Origin: Nocardioides allogilvus | Lineage (GTDB): Bacteria > Actinomycetota > Actinomycetes > Propionibacteriales > Nocardioidaceae | Direction of reading: 5' to 3' | Assembly (NCBI RefSeq): GCF_003047285.1 | Contig: NZ_PZYX01000010.1 | Span: 62,001 to 126,000 of the forward strand | DNA length: 64,000 nucleotides | Part shown: positions 32,173 to 39,958 of the stretch, piece after piece | Numbering within the stretch: position 1 is the stretch's first letter | Layout: each line of letters starts with the position of its first letter | Notes under the pieces: model-generated | The model's database searches: none | The model's input: only the letters and a program-made list of their open reading frames with translations | What the model was told of the DNA's origin: nothing | Made by a program: the position numbers and the translations under genes

Positions 32173-32900
32173 GCGTTCTCGAGATGAGCGGCGTCCGGAA
32201 GGCGTTCGGGTCCAACGTGGTGCTCGACGGCGTCGACTTCACGGTCAACCGCGGCGAGTGCGTCGTGCTGATCGGGGCTTCCGGGTCGGGCAAGTCGACG
32301 CTGCTGCGGTGCGCCAACCTGCTCGAGACCGTGGACGACGGGGTGATCACGTTCGAGGGCGAGGACATCACCGACCCGCGGGTCAACGGCGACGAGGTTC
32401 GCTCCCGGATGGGGCTGGTCTTCCAGTCCTACAACCTGTTCCCGCACCTCACCGTGCTCGGCAACGTGACGCTCGCGCTGCGCAAGGTGCACGGCGTCGC
32501 GGCGGCCGAGGCCGAGCAGCGCGGGCTCGCGATGCTCGACCGGGTGGGGCTCGCGGAGAAGGCGAGGGCCCGGCCCGACGACCTCTCCGGCGGCCAGCAG
32601 CAGCGCGTCGCGATCGCCCGTGCCCTCGTCACCAACCCACGGCTGATGCTGCTCGACGAGGTCACCTCCGCGCTCGACCCCGAGCTGGTGGGCGAGGTGC
32701 TCGACCTCCTCTCCGACCTCAAGTCCGAGGGCGTGACGATGGTGCTGAACACGCACGAGATGGGCTTCGCCCGCGACGTTGCCGACACGGTCTGCTTCCT
32801 GCACGACGGCGTCATCCACGAGTCCGGCACCCCGGCGCAGGTGATCGGCGACCCGCAGCAGGAGCGCACCCGGGCGTTCCTGTCGCGGATCCGCGCCTGA
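32169..32900 (+). CDS. Amino-acid ABC transporter ATP-binding protein
   Basis: 243 residues. Walker A GASGSGKST (about 36-44), Q-loop VFQSYNLFPHLTVLGNV, signature LSGGQQQRVAIARAL, Walker [21 protein letters not shown] and the H-loop in NTHEMGFARDVAD, a GlnQ/HisP-type H-switch, are all intact. It powers the importer encoded just upstream. The GTG start overlaps the permease stop by 4 bp. The next gene begins 36 bp downstream behind its own -10 box. Confidence 0.95.
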   Translation: MSVLEMSGVRKAFGSNVVLDGVDFTVNRGECVVLIGASGSGKSTLLRCANLLETVDDGVITFEGEDITDPRVNGDEVRSRMGLVFQSYNLFPHLTVLGNVTLALRKVHGVAAAEAEQRGLAMLDRVGLAEKARARPDDLSGGQQQRVAIARALVTNPRLMLLDEVTSALDPELVGEVLDLLSDLKSEGVTMVLNTHEMGFARDVADTVCFLHDGVIHESGTPAQVIGDPQQERTRAFLSRIRA

Positions 32901-32924
32901 CGTCGGGCGTCATGGGGCCACAGG

Positions 32925-32930
32925 TAGCCT
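32925..32930 (+). promoter_or_regulatory. -10 box for leaderless ABC exporter operon
   Basis: TAGCCT ends 6 nt before the GTG at 32937. The surrounding ACAGGTAGCCTGCGG (32920-32934) is identical over 15 bp to the segment at 54347-54361 before pgsA. Confidence 0.5.
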
Positions 32931-32936
32931 GCGGTG

Positions 32937-34727
32937 GTGAGTGACGAGGGGGCAACACTGCAGGGAACGACGACCCGTGAGGGCTTCGCTGTGCTGGGTC
33001 ACGCGATCCGGCGCGAGCCCGGGATCTTCGTGCTCTCGACCCTGGGGTCGGTGCTCTTCGCCGTGCTCACCGTCGCCGATGCGTGGGTCCTCGGCTGGTC
33101 CACGGACAACGTCGTCATCCCCGCCTTCGAGACCGGCGAGATCGGCACCGGCCTGCTCTGGACGGTGCTGGCGCTGTTCCTCGGCGTAGCGATCCTGCGC
33201 GCCGTCGGCATCGTCGCGCGCCGGCTCGGGGCCGGCATCATGCAGTACCGCATGCAGGCGCACACCCGCCGCGCGGTGACCAGGCAGTACCTCACGCTGC
33301 CGATGGAGTGGCACCAGCGGCACCCGACCGGCCAGCTCCTCTCCAACGCCTACTCCGACGTCGAGGCCGCGTGGGGACCGATCGCGCCGCTGCCGATGGC
33401 GCTCGGCACCGTCGTGATGATGGTGATCGCAGTCATCCAGATGCTGCTCGCGGACGTCGTGCTGGCCGTCGTCGGGTTGCTCGTCTTCCCGGCCGTCGTG
33501 ATCGCCAACCTCGCCTACCAGCGGCTCGCCTCGCCGCTGATGACCCACGCCCAGGGACTGCGCGCGGAGGTCAGCGAGATCGCGCACGAGTCCTTCGACG
33601 GCGCGATGGTGGTCAAGACGCTGGGCCGCGAGAGCGAGGAGACGGCCCGCTTCGCGCACAAGGCCGAGATGCTGCGCGACGTCAACATCCGCGCCGGTCG
33701 CATCCGCGCCGCCTTCGACCCGACCCTGGCCTCCCTGCCCAACGTCGGCGTCCTCGTCGTGCTCGCGGTCGGTGTCTCGCGGGTGACGAGCGGCGCGACC
33801 GACGCCGGCGACGTGGTGACGGTCGCCTACCTCCTGACCATCGTGTCCTTTCCGATCCGCGCGATCGGCTGGCTGCTGGGGGAGTTCCCGCGCAGCGTGG
33901 TCGGCTTCCGCCGCACCCAGGCCGTCCTCGCGGCGACCGGTTCCATGGAGTACGGCGCCGCGCGCATCCCCGCACTCGAGAGCGGTGCGCACCTGGCGGT
34001 CGAGGGCCTGCACTACGCCTACGACCCTGCTGCGCCCCTGTTGAAGGGAGTTTCCTTCGACGTCGCGCCGGGCCGCACCGTCGCGCTCGTCGGTGCCACC
34101 GCCTCGGGCAAGAGCACGCTGACCAGCCTGCTGACCCGGCTCGTCGACCCCGACGCCGGGCGGATCGCCATCGACGGCGCCGACCTGCGCGACCTCGAGC
34201 GGGGAGCGCTCGCCGGCTCGGTCGCGCTGGTGCCGCAGACCGCCTTCCTCTTCGACGACACCGTCCGCGGCAACGTCACCCTCGGCGCCGACATCCCCGA
34301 CGAGGAGGTGTGGGCCGCGCTGCGCGCCGCGCAGGCCGACGGCTTCGTCGCCGCGTTGGGTGACGGCCTGAGCACGCGGCTGGGGGAGCGCGGCACGTCG
34401 CTGTCCGGTGGCCAGCGACAACGCATCTCCCTGGCCCGGGCGCTCGTACGGCGTCCGCGGCTGCTGATCCTCGACGACGCGACCTCCGCGGTCGACCCGG
34501 AGGTCGAGGCCCGGATCCTGGCCAGCCTGCGCGCCGGCTCCACCGACACGACCCTGGTCGTGGTCGCCTACCGCAAGGCCACGATCGGCCTCGCCGACGA
34601 GGTCATCCACCTCGAGAACGGCGCCGTCGCCGACCGCGGCACCCACACCGAGCTGCTGGGCCGCAGCCGGGCCTACGCACGGCTCGTCAACGCCTACGAG
34701 CAGGCCGCCCACGAGGAGTCGCTGTGA
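32937..34727 (+). CDS. Heterodimeric ABC exporter subunit with degenerate ATP site
   Basis: 596 residues: a six-helix exporter domain (about 25-310) followed by the ATPase domain. Walker A GATASGKST (about 386-394) and the signature LSGGQ (489-493) are normal. After Walker B the catalytic glutamate is replaced by aspartate (LILDDATSAVD, Asp514), and the H-loop histidine is tyrosine (VAYRKAT, Tyr545). This is the pattern of the catalytically weak half of heterodimeric exporters. The stop overlaps the start of the partner gene (GTGA). The start was set at the GTG 6 nt after the -10 box; a GTG one codon earlier is possible. Exported substrate unknown; lipid or drug are the usual options. Confidence 0.9.
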   Translation: MSDEGATLQGTTTREGFAVLGHAIRREPGIFVLSTLGSVLFAVLTVADAWVLGWSTDNVVIPAFETGEIGTGLLWTVLALFLGVAILRAVGIVARRLGAGIMQYRMQAHTRRAVTRQYLTLPMEWHQRHPTGQLLSNAYSDVEAAWGPIAPLPMALGTVVMMVIAVIQMLLADVVLAVVGLLVFPAVVIANLAYQRLASPLMTHAQGLRAEVSEIAHESFDGAMVVKTLGRESEETARFAHKAEMLRDVNIRAGRIRAAFDPTLASLPNVGVLVVLAVGVSRVTSGATDAGDVVTVAYLLTIVSFPIRAIGWLLGEFPRSVVGFRRTQAVLAATGSMEYGAARIPALESGAHLAVEGLHYAYDPAAPLLKGVSFDVAPGRTVALVGATASGKSTLTSLLTRLVDPDAGRIAIDGADLRDLERGALAGSVALVPQTAFLFDDTVRGNVTLGADIPDEEVWAALRAAQADGFVAALGDGLSTRLGERGTSLSGGQRQRISLARALVRRPRLLILDDATSAVDPEVEARILASLRAGSTDTTLVVVAYRKATIGLADEVIHLENGAVADRGTHTELLGRSRAYARLVNAYEQAAHEESL

Positions 34728-36541
34728 GCACGACCGCAACCACCCGGTCCACCAGTGCCGCGACCGCGATGGACTCCGGCGCCGACATCGGCGCCATGGA
34801 CACGATCCGGCGCGGTGTCGCGATCTCGCCCGAGCTGCGCGAGGGACTGGGCGTCACTCTCCTGCTCGCCGTCGTGGCTTCCTGTGGTCAGGTCGTCGTG
34901 CCCATCGCCGTACAACAGACGCTGGACAAGGGACTGAACGGTCCCGACGGGCCGCGGTTGTCGTACGTCGTGTGGCTCGGCATCGCTGCTGCGCTGGCGA
35001 TCGTGGTGACCAGCCTCGCGTCCTACTTCATGACCAAGCGGCTCTTCACGACGTCGGAGCGCGGGCTCGCGACGCTGCGGATCAAGGCCTTCCGGCACGT
35101 GCACGACCTGCCACTGCTGACGCAGAACACCGAGCGCCGCGGCGCGCTCGTCTCCCGCGTGACCAGCGACGTCGACCAGGTCAGTCAGTTCCTGGTGTTC
35201 GGCGGGCTGATCTTCGTGGTCAGCGTCGGGCAGATCCTCGTGGCGACCGTGATCATGGTGATCTACAGCTGGGAGCTCGCGCTCGTCGTGTGGCTGTGCT
35301 TCGCGCCCCTGTTCATGTCGATCCGCTACTTCCAGCGCAAGCTGTCCGAGGCCTACGGCGTGGTCCGCCACCAGGTCGGCGTGCTGCTCGGGGCGATCAG
35401 CGAGCCCGTCGTGGGCGCGGCGGTCGTCCGTTCGTACGCCGTCGAGGACCGCACCCAACACCGCATCGACACCGCGATCACCGACTTCCAGGGTGCGAGC
35501 GTCCGGGCGCAGAAGTTCACCGTGGTGTCGTTCTCGCTGGGCGGCATCTCGGCCGGGCTGGCCAACGCCGGCGTGCTGATCGTGGGGGTGCTGCTCGGCT
35601 TCACGACCGACATGACCGCCGGCAAGGTGCTGGCCTTCGCGTTCCTGGTGACGCTGTTCGTCGGGCCGGTGCAGATGGGCACGCAGATCCTCACCGACGC
35701 GCAGAACGCCATCGTGAGCTGGCGCCGCGTCATCGGCATCCTGGAGACGCCGGCCGACCTCGTCGACCCCGGGCCTGACGGGCAGGAGCTGCCGCGAGGT
35801 CCGCTGGACGTCACCTTCGACGACGTGACCTTCGCCTATCCCGACGGGCCCGACGTGCTCTCCGACGTGTCGATGCACATCGATGCCGGGACGCGGGTGG
35901 CGATCGTGGGGGAGACCGGATCGGGCAAGTCGACCTTCGCCAAGCTGCTGACGCGGTTGATGGACCCGGGGTCCGGCGCCGTGCTGCTCGACGGCATCGA
36001 CGTACGCCAGATCGCGCAGCACTCGCTGCGCACCAGCGTCGTGCTGGTGCCGCAGGAGGGCTTCCTGTTCGACGACACGATCACGGCCAACGTGCGCTAC
36101 GGCAAGCTCGACGCGACGGAGGCGGAGATCCTGGCCTCGGCCGACGAGCTCGGCCTGCGCGACTGGATCGACGCGCTGCCGAACGGCTTGGAGACCAGGG
36201 TCGGCCAGCGTGGGGAGTCACTCTCAGCAGGGGAGCGCCAGCTGGTGGCACTGCTGCGAGCGCACCTGGCCGACCCCGATCTCCTGGTGCTCGACGAGGC
36301 GACCAGTGCCGTGGATCCGCAGCTCGAGATGAGGATCGGACGGGCCCTGGAGCGCCTGATGCAGTCGCGCACGTCGGTGACGATCGCCCACCGGCTCTCG
36401 ACGGCCGAGAACGCCGACGAGGTGGTGGTGGTCGATCGGGGGAGGGTGGTGCAGCGTGGACCGCACTCCGAGCTGGTCACCCAGTCGGGGAGCGTCTACG
36501 CGGGTCTGCACAACTCGTGGATCGCCCAGCACACAGGCTGA
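34724..36541 (+). CDS. Heterodimeric ABC exporter subunit with catalytic ATP site
   Basis: 605 residues. An N-terminal Ser/Thr-rich stretch of about 30 residues leads into six membrane helices and the ATPase domain. Walker A GETGSGKST, Walker B LVLDEATSAVD with the catalytic Glu525, and the H-loop IAHRLST (His556) are canonical. The signature is LSAGE (500-504) instead of LSGGQ. In the dimer this altered signature faces the degenerate Walker B site of the partner, so the two genes match as a classic asymmetric pair. The GTG overlaps the upstream stop. The terminus is 12 bp from the convergent SsgA-like gene. Confidence 0.92.
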   Translation: MSTTATTRSTSAATAMDSGADIGAMDTIRRGVAISPELREGLGVTLLLAVVASCGQVVVPIAVQQTLDKGLNGPDGPRLSYVVWLGIAAALAIVVTSLASYFMTKRLFTTSERGLATLRIKAFRHVHDLPLLTQNTERRGALVSRVTSDVDQVSQFLVFGGLIFVVSVGQILVATVIMVIYSWELALVVWLCFAPLFMSIRYFQRKLSEAYGVVRHQVGVLLGAISEPVVGAAVVRSYAVEDRTQHRIDTAITDFQGASVRAQKFTVVSFSLGGISAGLANAGVLIVGVLLGFTTDMTAGKVLAFAFLVTLFVGPVQMGTQILTDAQNAIVSWRRVIGILETPADLVDPGPDGQELPRGPLDVTFDDVTFAYPDGPDVLSDVSMHIDAGTRVAIVGETGSGKSTFAKLLTRLMDPGSGAVLLDGIDVRQIAQHSLRTSVVLVPQEGFLFDDTITANVRYGKLDATEAEILASADELGLRDWIDALPNGLETRVGQRGESLSAGERQLVALLRAHLADPDLLVLDEATSAVDPQLEMRIGRALERLMQSRTSVTIAHRLSTAENADEVVVVDRGRVVQRGPHSELVTQSGSVYAGLHNSWIAQHTG

Positions 36542-36553
36542 GCGGCGAGTCGC

Positions 36554-36979
36554 TCAGACGCTGAGGATCTGCGAGATCAGGTCGTCGAGGTCGAGGTGCG
36601 GGCTCTCGGTGCCGCTGGGCACGAGGGCGAGCGTGCGGTCGAGGAAGTCGGTGACCTCGTCGGTGGGCGCCTCGAGGAGCAGGTGCCCGTCCGGGGAGCT
36701 CAGCATGATCAGGATGATCGCTCGGCCCGCGTCGTTGCTCGACGGGGAGATGTGGACGTCGCCCTCGCCGGCCGATGCCGCCACGCCCTGCACCAGCAGC
36801 TCACGCGCGAAGGTCCACGTCAGCGGCTCGTCGGCGGTCAGGAAGGTCATCGTGACGGCGTAGGGATCCGGTCGCGTGTAGCCGAGCACCGTGTCGATGC
36901 GGTGGCTGCGACCGCTGTCGTCGAGGCATTCCAGCGTGACGTCCAACGCCACGTCCGCGACAACCGGCTGCTGACTCAT
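36554..36979 (-). CDS. SsgA family sporulation/cell-division regulator
   Basis: 141 residues, standard for SsgA-like proteins. YTRPDPYAVTMTFLTADEPL followed by TWTFARELLVQGV, GEGDVHISPS, LSSPDGHLLLEAPTDEVTDF and LDRTLALVPSGTE are the family's conserved blocks. SsgA-like proteins guide septum placement and cell-wall remodelling in morphologically complex actinobacteria, by recruiting FtsZ through SsgB. A single such gene in a Nocardioides-like genome probably acts in general division. The ATG at 36979 follows AAGGAG. It is monocistronic, convergent with the ABC exporter. Confidence 0.9.
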   Translation of the reverse strand: MSQQPVVADVALDVTLECLDDSGRSHRIDTVLGYTRPDPYAVTMTFLTADEPLTWTFARELLVQGVAASAGEGDVHISPSSNDAGRAIILIMLSSPDGHLLLEAPTDEVTDFLDRTLALVPSGTESPHLDLDDLISQILSV

Positions 36980-37128
36980 GGGGGCTCCTTCGGGGGCCGC
37001 CGGTCGGGGGGAACCGGCGTGGTGCTGGTCTGTACATCAGCAGGGACGCCCCTGCTCGGGGGCCATGACGCGATTCCGGTGCCTTTTTTCGGAGGCGGCC
37101 GTCAGGGCCCACCGGATACGCTCGTCGG

Positions 37129-37179
37129 GTGATCACCACGGGGACCCGACGGGCCTGTCGAGATGCGGTGCAGGCCTGA
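37129..37179 (+). CDS. Leaderless 16-codon upstream ORF coupled to PGPGW gene
   Basis: A -10 box TACGCT (37117-37122) ends 6 nt before a GTG that opens a 16-residue frame, VITTGTRRACRDAVQA. Its TGA overlaps the ATG of the PGPGW gene (TGATG at 37177-37181). The downstream ATG has no ribosome binding site of its own, so coupling from this leaderless ORF would explain its translation. Too short to judge by codon statistics. Confidence 0.4.
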   Translation: MITTGTRRACRDAVQA

Positions 37180-37676
37180 TGGGAGTGCCCGGAGGCAGTG
37201 CCGCCAAGCGTGTCGTGCTGGAGACCCTCGGCTGGGTGCTCCTGGTCGCCGGAGTGGCCGCGATCTTCCTGCCCGGACCGGGCCTGCTCGGCATCTTTGC
37301 CGGGCTGGCGCTGCTCTCCCAGCAGTACGACTGGGCCGAGCGGCGGGTCGAGCCGGTCCGCCTCCGCGCCCTGCGCGGCGCGGCCGAGGGCGTCGAGACC
37401 TGGCCCCGGATCGTGGCCTCGGTCCTCGGTGCACTGATCCTCGCTGCGTGCGGGGTGCTGTGGATCATGTCGCCCCCCGCGCCGTCCTGGTGGCAGTTCC
37501 CGGAGGTCCTCTGGTTGCCCGGTGGGCTGTGGACCGGCATCACCCAGATCGCCTCAGCGGTGATCGCGCTGGCGCTGATCGCCTACTCCTACAAGCGCTT
37601 CCACGGCCACCCCGAGGCGGTCGAGGAGCTGACGGAGGCGATCGAGAATATCGATGACGAGGCACCGGTTTCGTGA
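37179..37676 (+). CDS. PGPGW-type membrane protein
   Basis: 165 residues. VVLETLGWVLLVAGVAAIFL leads into PGPGLLGIFAGLALLSQQYD, the conserved Pro-Gly-Pro-Gly membrane motif of a small actinobacterial family annotated as putative transmembrane PGPGW proteins. A second helix pair (IVASVLGALILAACGVLWIM; LWTGITQIASAVIALALIAY) and an acidic tail (VEELTEAIENIDDEA) follow. Function is unknown. The start ATG lacks a ribosome binding site but overlaps the stop of a 16-codon frame. It ends 39 bp before the tRNA. Confidence 0.75.
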   Translation: MGVPGGSAAKRVVLETLGWVLLVAGVAAIFLPGPGLLGIFAGLALLSQQYDWAERRVEPVRLRALRGAAEGVETWPRIVASVLGALILAACGVLWIMSPPAPSWWQFPEVLWLPGGLWTGITQIASAVIALALIAYSYKRFHGHPEAVEELTEAIENIDDEAPVS

Positions 37677-37715
37677 GTGAGCGCGAGGGCCTGTAGAGTT
37701 CCCGCCGCACCACAC

Positions 37716-37787
37716 GGGCGATTGGCGCAGTGGTAGCGCGCTTCGTTCACACCGAAGAGGTCACTGGTTCGAACCCAGTATCGCCCA
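37716..37787 (+). tRNA. tRNA-Val (CAC)
   Basis: A complete cloverleaf: acceptor GGGCGAT/ATCGCCC, D stem GCGC/GCGC with AGTGGTA loop, anticodon stem CTTCG/CGAAG with loop TTCACAC, T stem ACTGG/CCAGT with TTCGAAC. The anticodon CAC is at 37748-37750, so it reads GUG valine codons. The 3' CCA is not encoded (ACCC follows the acceptor). A TAGAGT -10 box lies upstream at 37694-37699. Confidence 0.97.
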
Positions 37788-37797
37788 CCCACGTTCG

Positions 37798-37834
37798 TGC
37801 ACATCAGAGGCCGTTTCCCGTCGGGGAGGCGGCC
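37798..37834 (+). terminator. Terminator hairpin of tRNA-Val, interrupted by the IS element
   Basis: AGAGGCCG (37806-37813) would pair with CGGCC (37830-37834) plus TCT, but the TCT now lies beyond the insertion, at 39166-39168. TGCAC (37798-37802) likewise has its partner GTGCA beyond the IS. Removing the IS and one GCC copy restores an 8-bp perfect stem with an inner TCCC/GGGA pairing. So the element landed in the 3' arm of the hairpin behind the tRNA. A shortened 6-bp stem remains, because the IS begins with T. Confidence 0.6.
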
Positions 37835-37861
37835 TGAACCGCCCCGGAGTTTCCGGAGACT
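37835..37861 (+). repeat. IS terminal inverted repeat, orfB end
   Basis: Starts TGAACCGCCCCGGAGT and continues TTCCGGAGACT. It matches the other end with differences at four positions. Confidence 0.9.
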
Positions 37862-37873
37862 GTTTTTGTGGGC

Positions 37874-38734
37874 TCAGCCGGTCGGCATGAGGTCGTTCTT
37901 GGCAGCGTAGTGAAGTTCTTCGGCTGCCATCGGGGTTAGGTCGGCAAGGGCCTGGTGGGGGCGCTCGTTGTTGAAGAAGTCGACCCAGTTCAGGGTCTCC
38001 AGTTCGACGTGCTCGACACCGCGCCAGGGGCCTTCGGGTCGGATCAGCTCGGCTTTGTAGAGCCCGATCTGGGACTCCGCCAGCGCGTTGTCGTAGGCAT
38101 CACCGACCGACCCGACGGACGGGTCGACGCCGGCTTCGACGAGCCGCTCGGTGAACGCGAAGCTGACGTATTGGGACCCTGCATCGGTGTGGTGGACCAG
38201 CCCGGTCAGGTCGGTGACACCTGCCTGCTGCCTGGTCCAGATTGCGTGCTCGAGGGTGTCGAGCACCAGGTCGGTCGTCATCCGGGTGGCGGCCCGCCAG
38301 CCGACGATGCGCCGGGAGAAGACGTCGAAGACGAACGCGACGTAGACCATCCCCGACCAGGTCGGGACGTAGGTGAAGTCCGCGACCCACAACTGGTTTG
38401 GGCGCGCTGCCCAGAACTCACGGTCCACCAAGTCCACCGGTCGCGGCGAACCGTCGGACGGATGCGGCTTGAAGTGCCGCTGCCGCAGCGCCCCGACCCA
38501 GCCCTGCTGCCGGTAGATCCGCTCGATCGTGCACCGGGCGACGTCGTGGCCCTGGCCGCGCAAGTGAAGCCACATCTTCCGTGCCCCGAAGCGGCGGATG
38601 AACTTCTGCCGCTCCCGCTCGGCCTCGATCAACGCCACCAACTCGGCGTCACGGACCTGACGGCGCGACGGACGCCGCGACCTCACCTCATAGAAAGTCG
38701 ACGGGGCGATCTTGGCGCCGTGCTCGCTGAGCAC
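37874..38734 (-). CDS. IS3-family transposase OrfB (DDE integrase core)
   Basis: 286 residues from the GTG at 38734. HTH_21-like ELVALIEAERERQKFIRRFG followed by ARKMWLHL leads into the rve integrase core. The catalytic triad is visible: Asp in LWVADFTYVP, Asp in LVHHTDAGSQYVS and Glu in NALAESQIGLYKAE, with the usual D-x(35)-E spacing, then LNWVDFFNNERPHQAL. In IS3 elements OrfB is normally made as an OrfAB fusion by -1 frameshifting. The frame is open upstream of the GTG to within the end of orfA, as that requires. No inactivating mutation is seen. Confidence 0.95.
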   Translation of the reverse strand: MLSEHGAKIAPSTFYEVRSRRPSRRQVRDAELVALIEAERERQKFIRRFGARKMWLHLRGQGHDVARCTIERIYRQQGWVGALRQRHFKPHPSDGSPRPVDLVDREFWAARPNQLWVADFTYVPTWSGMVYVAFVFDVFSRRIVGWRAATRMTTDLVLDTLEHAIWTRQQAGVTDLTGLVHHTDAGSQYVSFAFTERLVEAGVDPSVGSVGDAYDNALAESQIGLYKAELIRPEGPWRGVEHVELETLNWVDFFNNERPHQALADLTPMAAEELHYAAKNDLMPTG

Positions 38735-38787
38735 CCGGCAGATCGGCTCGACCCCGAACTCGTCCTTGTGGTTCTCGATGAAGTCGA

Positions 38788-39111
38788 TCAGTACCGGTTG
38801 GGGCGGTCGAGCTCCGCCGCGAAGAAAGCCGAGGCCGCCTTCAAGATCTCGTTCGCCCGCCGTAGCTCGGTGACTTCCTTGCGCAGCGCCTTGATCTCGG
38901 CGATCTCCTCGGTGGTCTTGCCTTGGCGGACACCACCGTCGATCTCAGCGCGCCGGACCCACTTGCGCAGCGACTCCAGTGACGTGATGCCCAGCTTGGC
39001 GGCCACTGATCGCATCGCTGCTGTTTCGTTCTCGTAGTCCTGACGGGACTCGATCACCATCCGCACCGCGCGCTCACGCAGCTCGGTCGGGTACTTCGAG
39101 GGACGTGCCAT
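38788..39111 (-). CDS. IS3-family transposase OrfA
   Basis: 107 residues. KYPTELRERAVRMVIESRQD followed by AAKLGITSLESLRKWVRRAE is the helix-turn-helix, and EIAEIKALRKEVTELRRANE followed by ILKAASAFFAAELDR is the leucine-zipper tail. Both are standard for OrfA. The zipper mediates multimerisation with OrfAB. The TGA lies 53 nt before the orfB GTG, and the orfB frame is open across the junction, consistent with programmed frameshifting. The start is the ATG at 39111, 51 bp inside the inverted repeat. Confidence 0.94.
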   Translation of the reverse strand: MARPSKYPTELRERAVRMVIESRQDYENETAAMRSVAAKLGITSLESLRKWVRRAEIDGGVRQGKTTEEIAEIKALRKEVTELRRANEILKAASAFFAAELDRPNRY

Positions 39112-39135
39112 GAGAGAGATCCTTCCAACGAATCA

Positions 39136-39162
39136 ACTCTCCGGACATCCCGGGGCGGTTCA
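39136..39162 (-). repeat. IS terminal inverted repeat, orfA end
   Basis: Read on the minus strand it begins TGAACCGCCCCGGGAT and continues GTCCGGAGAGT. It is followed outside by the GCC target duplicate. Confidence 0.9.
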
Positions 39163-39520
39163 GCCTCTCGTGCATCTGGCGAGCCCCGTTCGGCTCGAGT
39201 GACTTCGTGTCTGGGGGCGCCCCCGCGACCGCATGGGCAGCGGCCATGTCGAAGCGCCTGCATCTCGCAAACTGGGCGGTAACCCGGTGCTTGGCGTGAT
39301 CCGCCTCACCTACCCGCGGGTAGTCATGGAAGTGTCCGTAACTTGCGGCCTTGATGCAGGTTGAGAACGCTGTAAACCCGCATCCGGGCTGCTCCACCCC
39401 TCCCAGGTAAGTCGGCTCGGCGCCCAGCCCGGCCCGCCCGGGCTGGGCGCAACAGCCCATCTGTCGCCGAATCAACCGCCCACGTGGCAGACCAGCACAC
39501 GACCAACTCTTGGGAGAAAC
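39163..39520. other. Intergenic DNA beyond the IS, lower GC, with hairpins
   Basis: No convincing gene is present. CGAGCC/GGCTCG (39180-39197) is a small hairpin. GCGCCCAGCCCGG (39420-39432) is perfectly complementary to 39438-39450, giving a strong 13-bp stem 70 bp before the coiled-coil ORF. GC is visibly lower than in the surrounding chromosome. Confidence 0.5.
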
Positions 39521-39958
39521 ATGTCGCCGAGCTCCGATCAAGACCTACGCCCGGTCCAGACGCCGATCGCGGCCCAGGAGACCCCAACGAGTGCCGTTGA
39601 GCGGATGCTCGAGCTGGCTGGCCTCACCGCCGACCGGCTCGTCATCGACGCGGGGACGGAGGCCGAATCGCTGGTGAGCGCCGCACAGGCCAAGGCTGAC
39701 GCGATCCTGGAGGCCAGTCGCAACGAGGCGGATCGGGTCGCAGCCGAACTGGCCAGCCGCAAGTCGGAGCAGGCCGCCGCGCTCGACCGCGAGCGCGTCA
39801 CGGCACTGGCCGATCTGAGCGATGAGAAGACAACCCTTGAGACACAGATCGCCACGCTGCGTGAGATGGACAGGCGCCATCGCAGCCAGATGCGACACCT
39901 CCTCACCGAGCAGCTCTCAGTGCTTGATGAAACCGCTCACGAGCCATCCGCTGGCTGA
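39521..39958 (+). CDS. Coiled-coil protein resembling a DivIVA/Wag31 segment
   Basis: 145 residues. After about 25 polar residues the protein is almost one continuous helix: ERMLELAGLTADRLVIDAGT, EAESLVSAAQAKADAILEAS, RNEADRVAAELASRKSEQAA, then LREMDRRHRSQMRHLLTEQL near the end. Alternating Ala/Glu heptads and the closing Y/H-R-x-x-L-x-x-x-L-x-x-L pattern resemble the C-terminal part of DivIVA/Wag31-like polar scaffold proteins, but the N-terminal membrane-binding domain of DivIVA is absent. GGGAGA (39512-39517) precedes the ATG. GC is lower than in neighbours, suggesting transfer. Function is not known. Confidence 0.55.
   Translation: MSPSSDQDLRPVQTPIAAQETPTSAVERMLELAGLTADRLVIDAGTEAESLVSAAQAKADAILEASRNEADRVAAELASRKSEQAAALDRERVTALADLSDEKTTLETQIATLREMDRRHRSQMRHLLTEQLSVLDETAHEPSAG

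Larger units (their letters stand above)
37835..39162 (-). mobile_element. IS3-family insertion sequence, apparently intact
   Basis: A 1328-bp element bounded by inverted repeats starting TGAACCGCCCCGG on both ends (about 23 of 27 positions match). It is flanked by a 3-bp direct repeat GCC (37832-37834 and 39163-39165), the usual IS3 target duplication. It carries orfA and orfB on the minus strand, both open. The IS3 assignment rests on the orfA HTH plus leucine-zipper type protein and the DDE orfB. The matching target repeat means it moved as a unit and has not recombined since. Confidence 0.92.

Noticed and set aside
39074..39541. A 155-codon minus-strand frame running from the IS right end into the flanking DNA.
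   Set aside because: It crosses the IS boundary, lacks a ribosome binding site and has no family-like segment.
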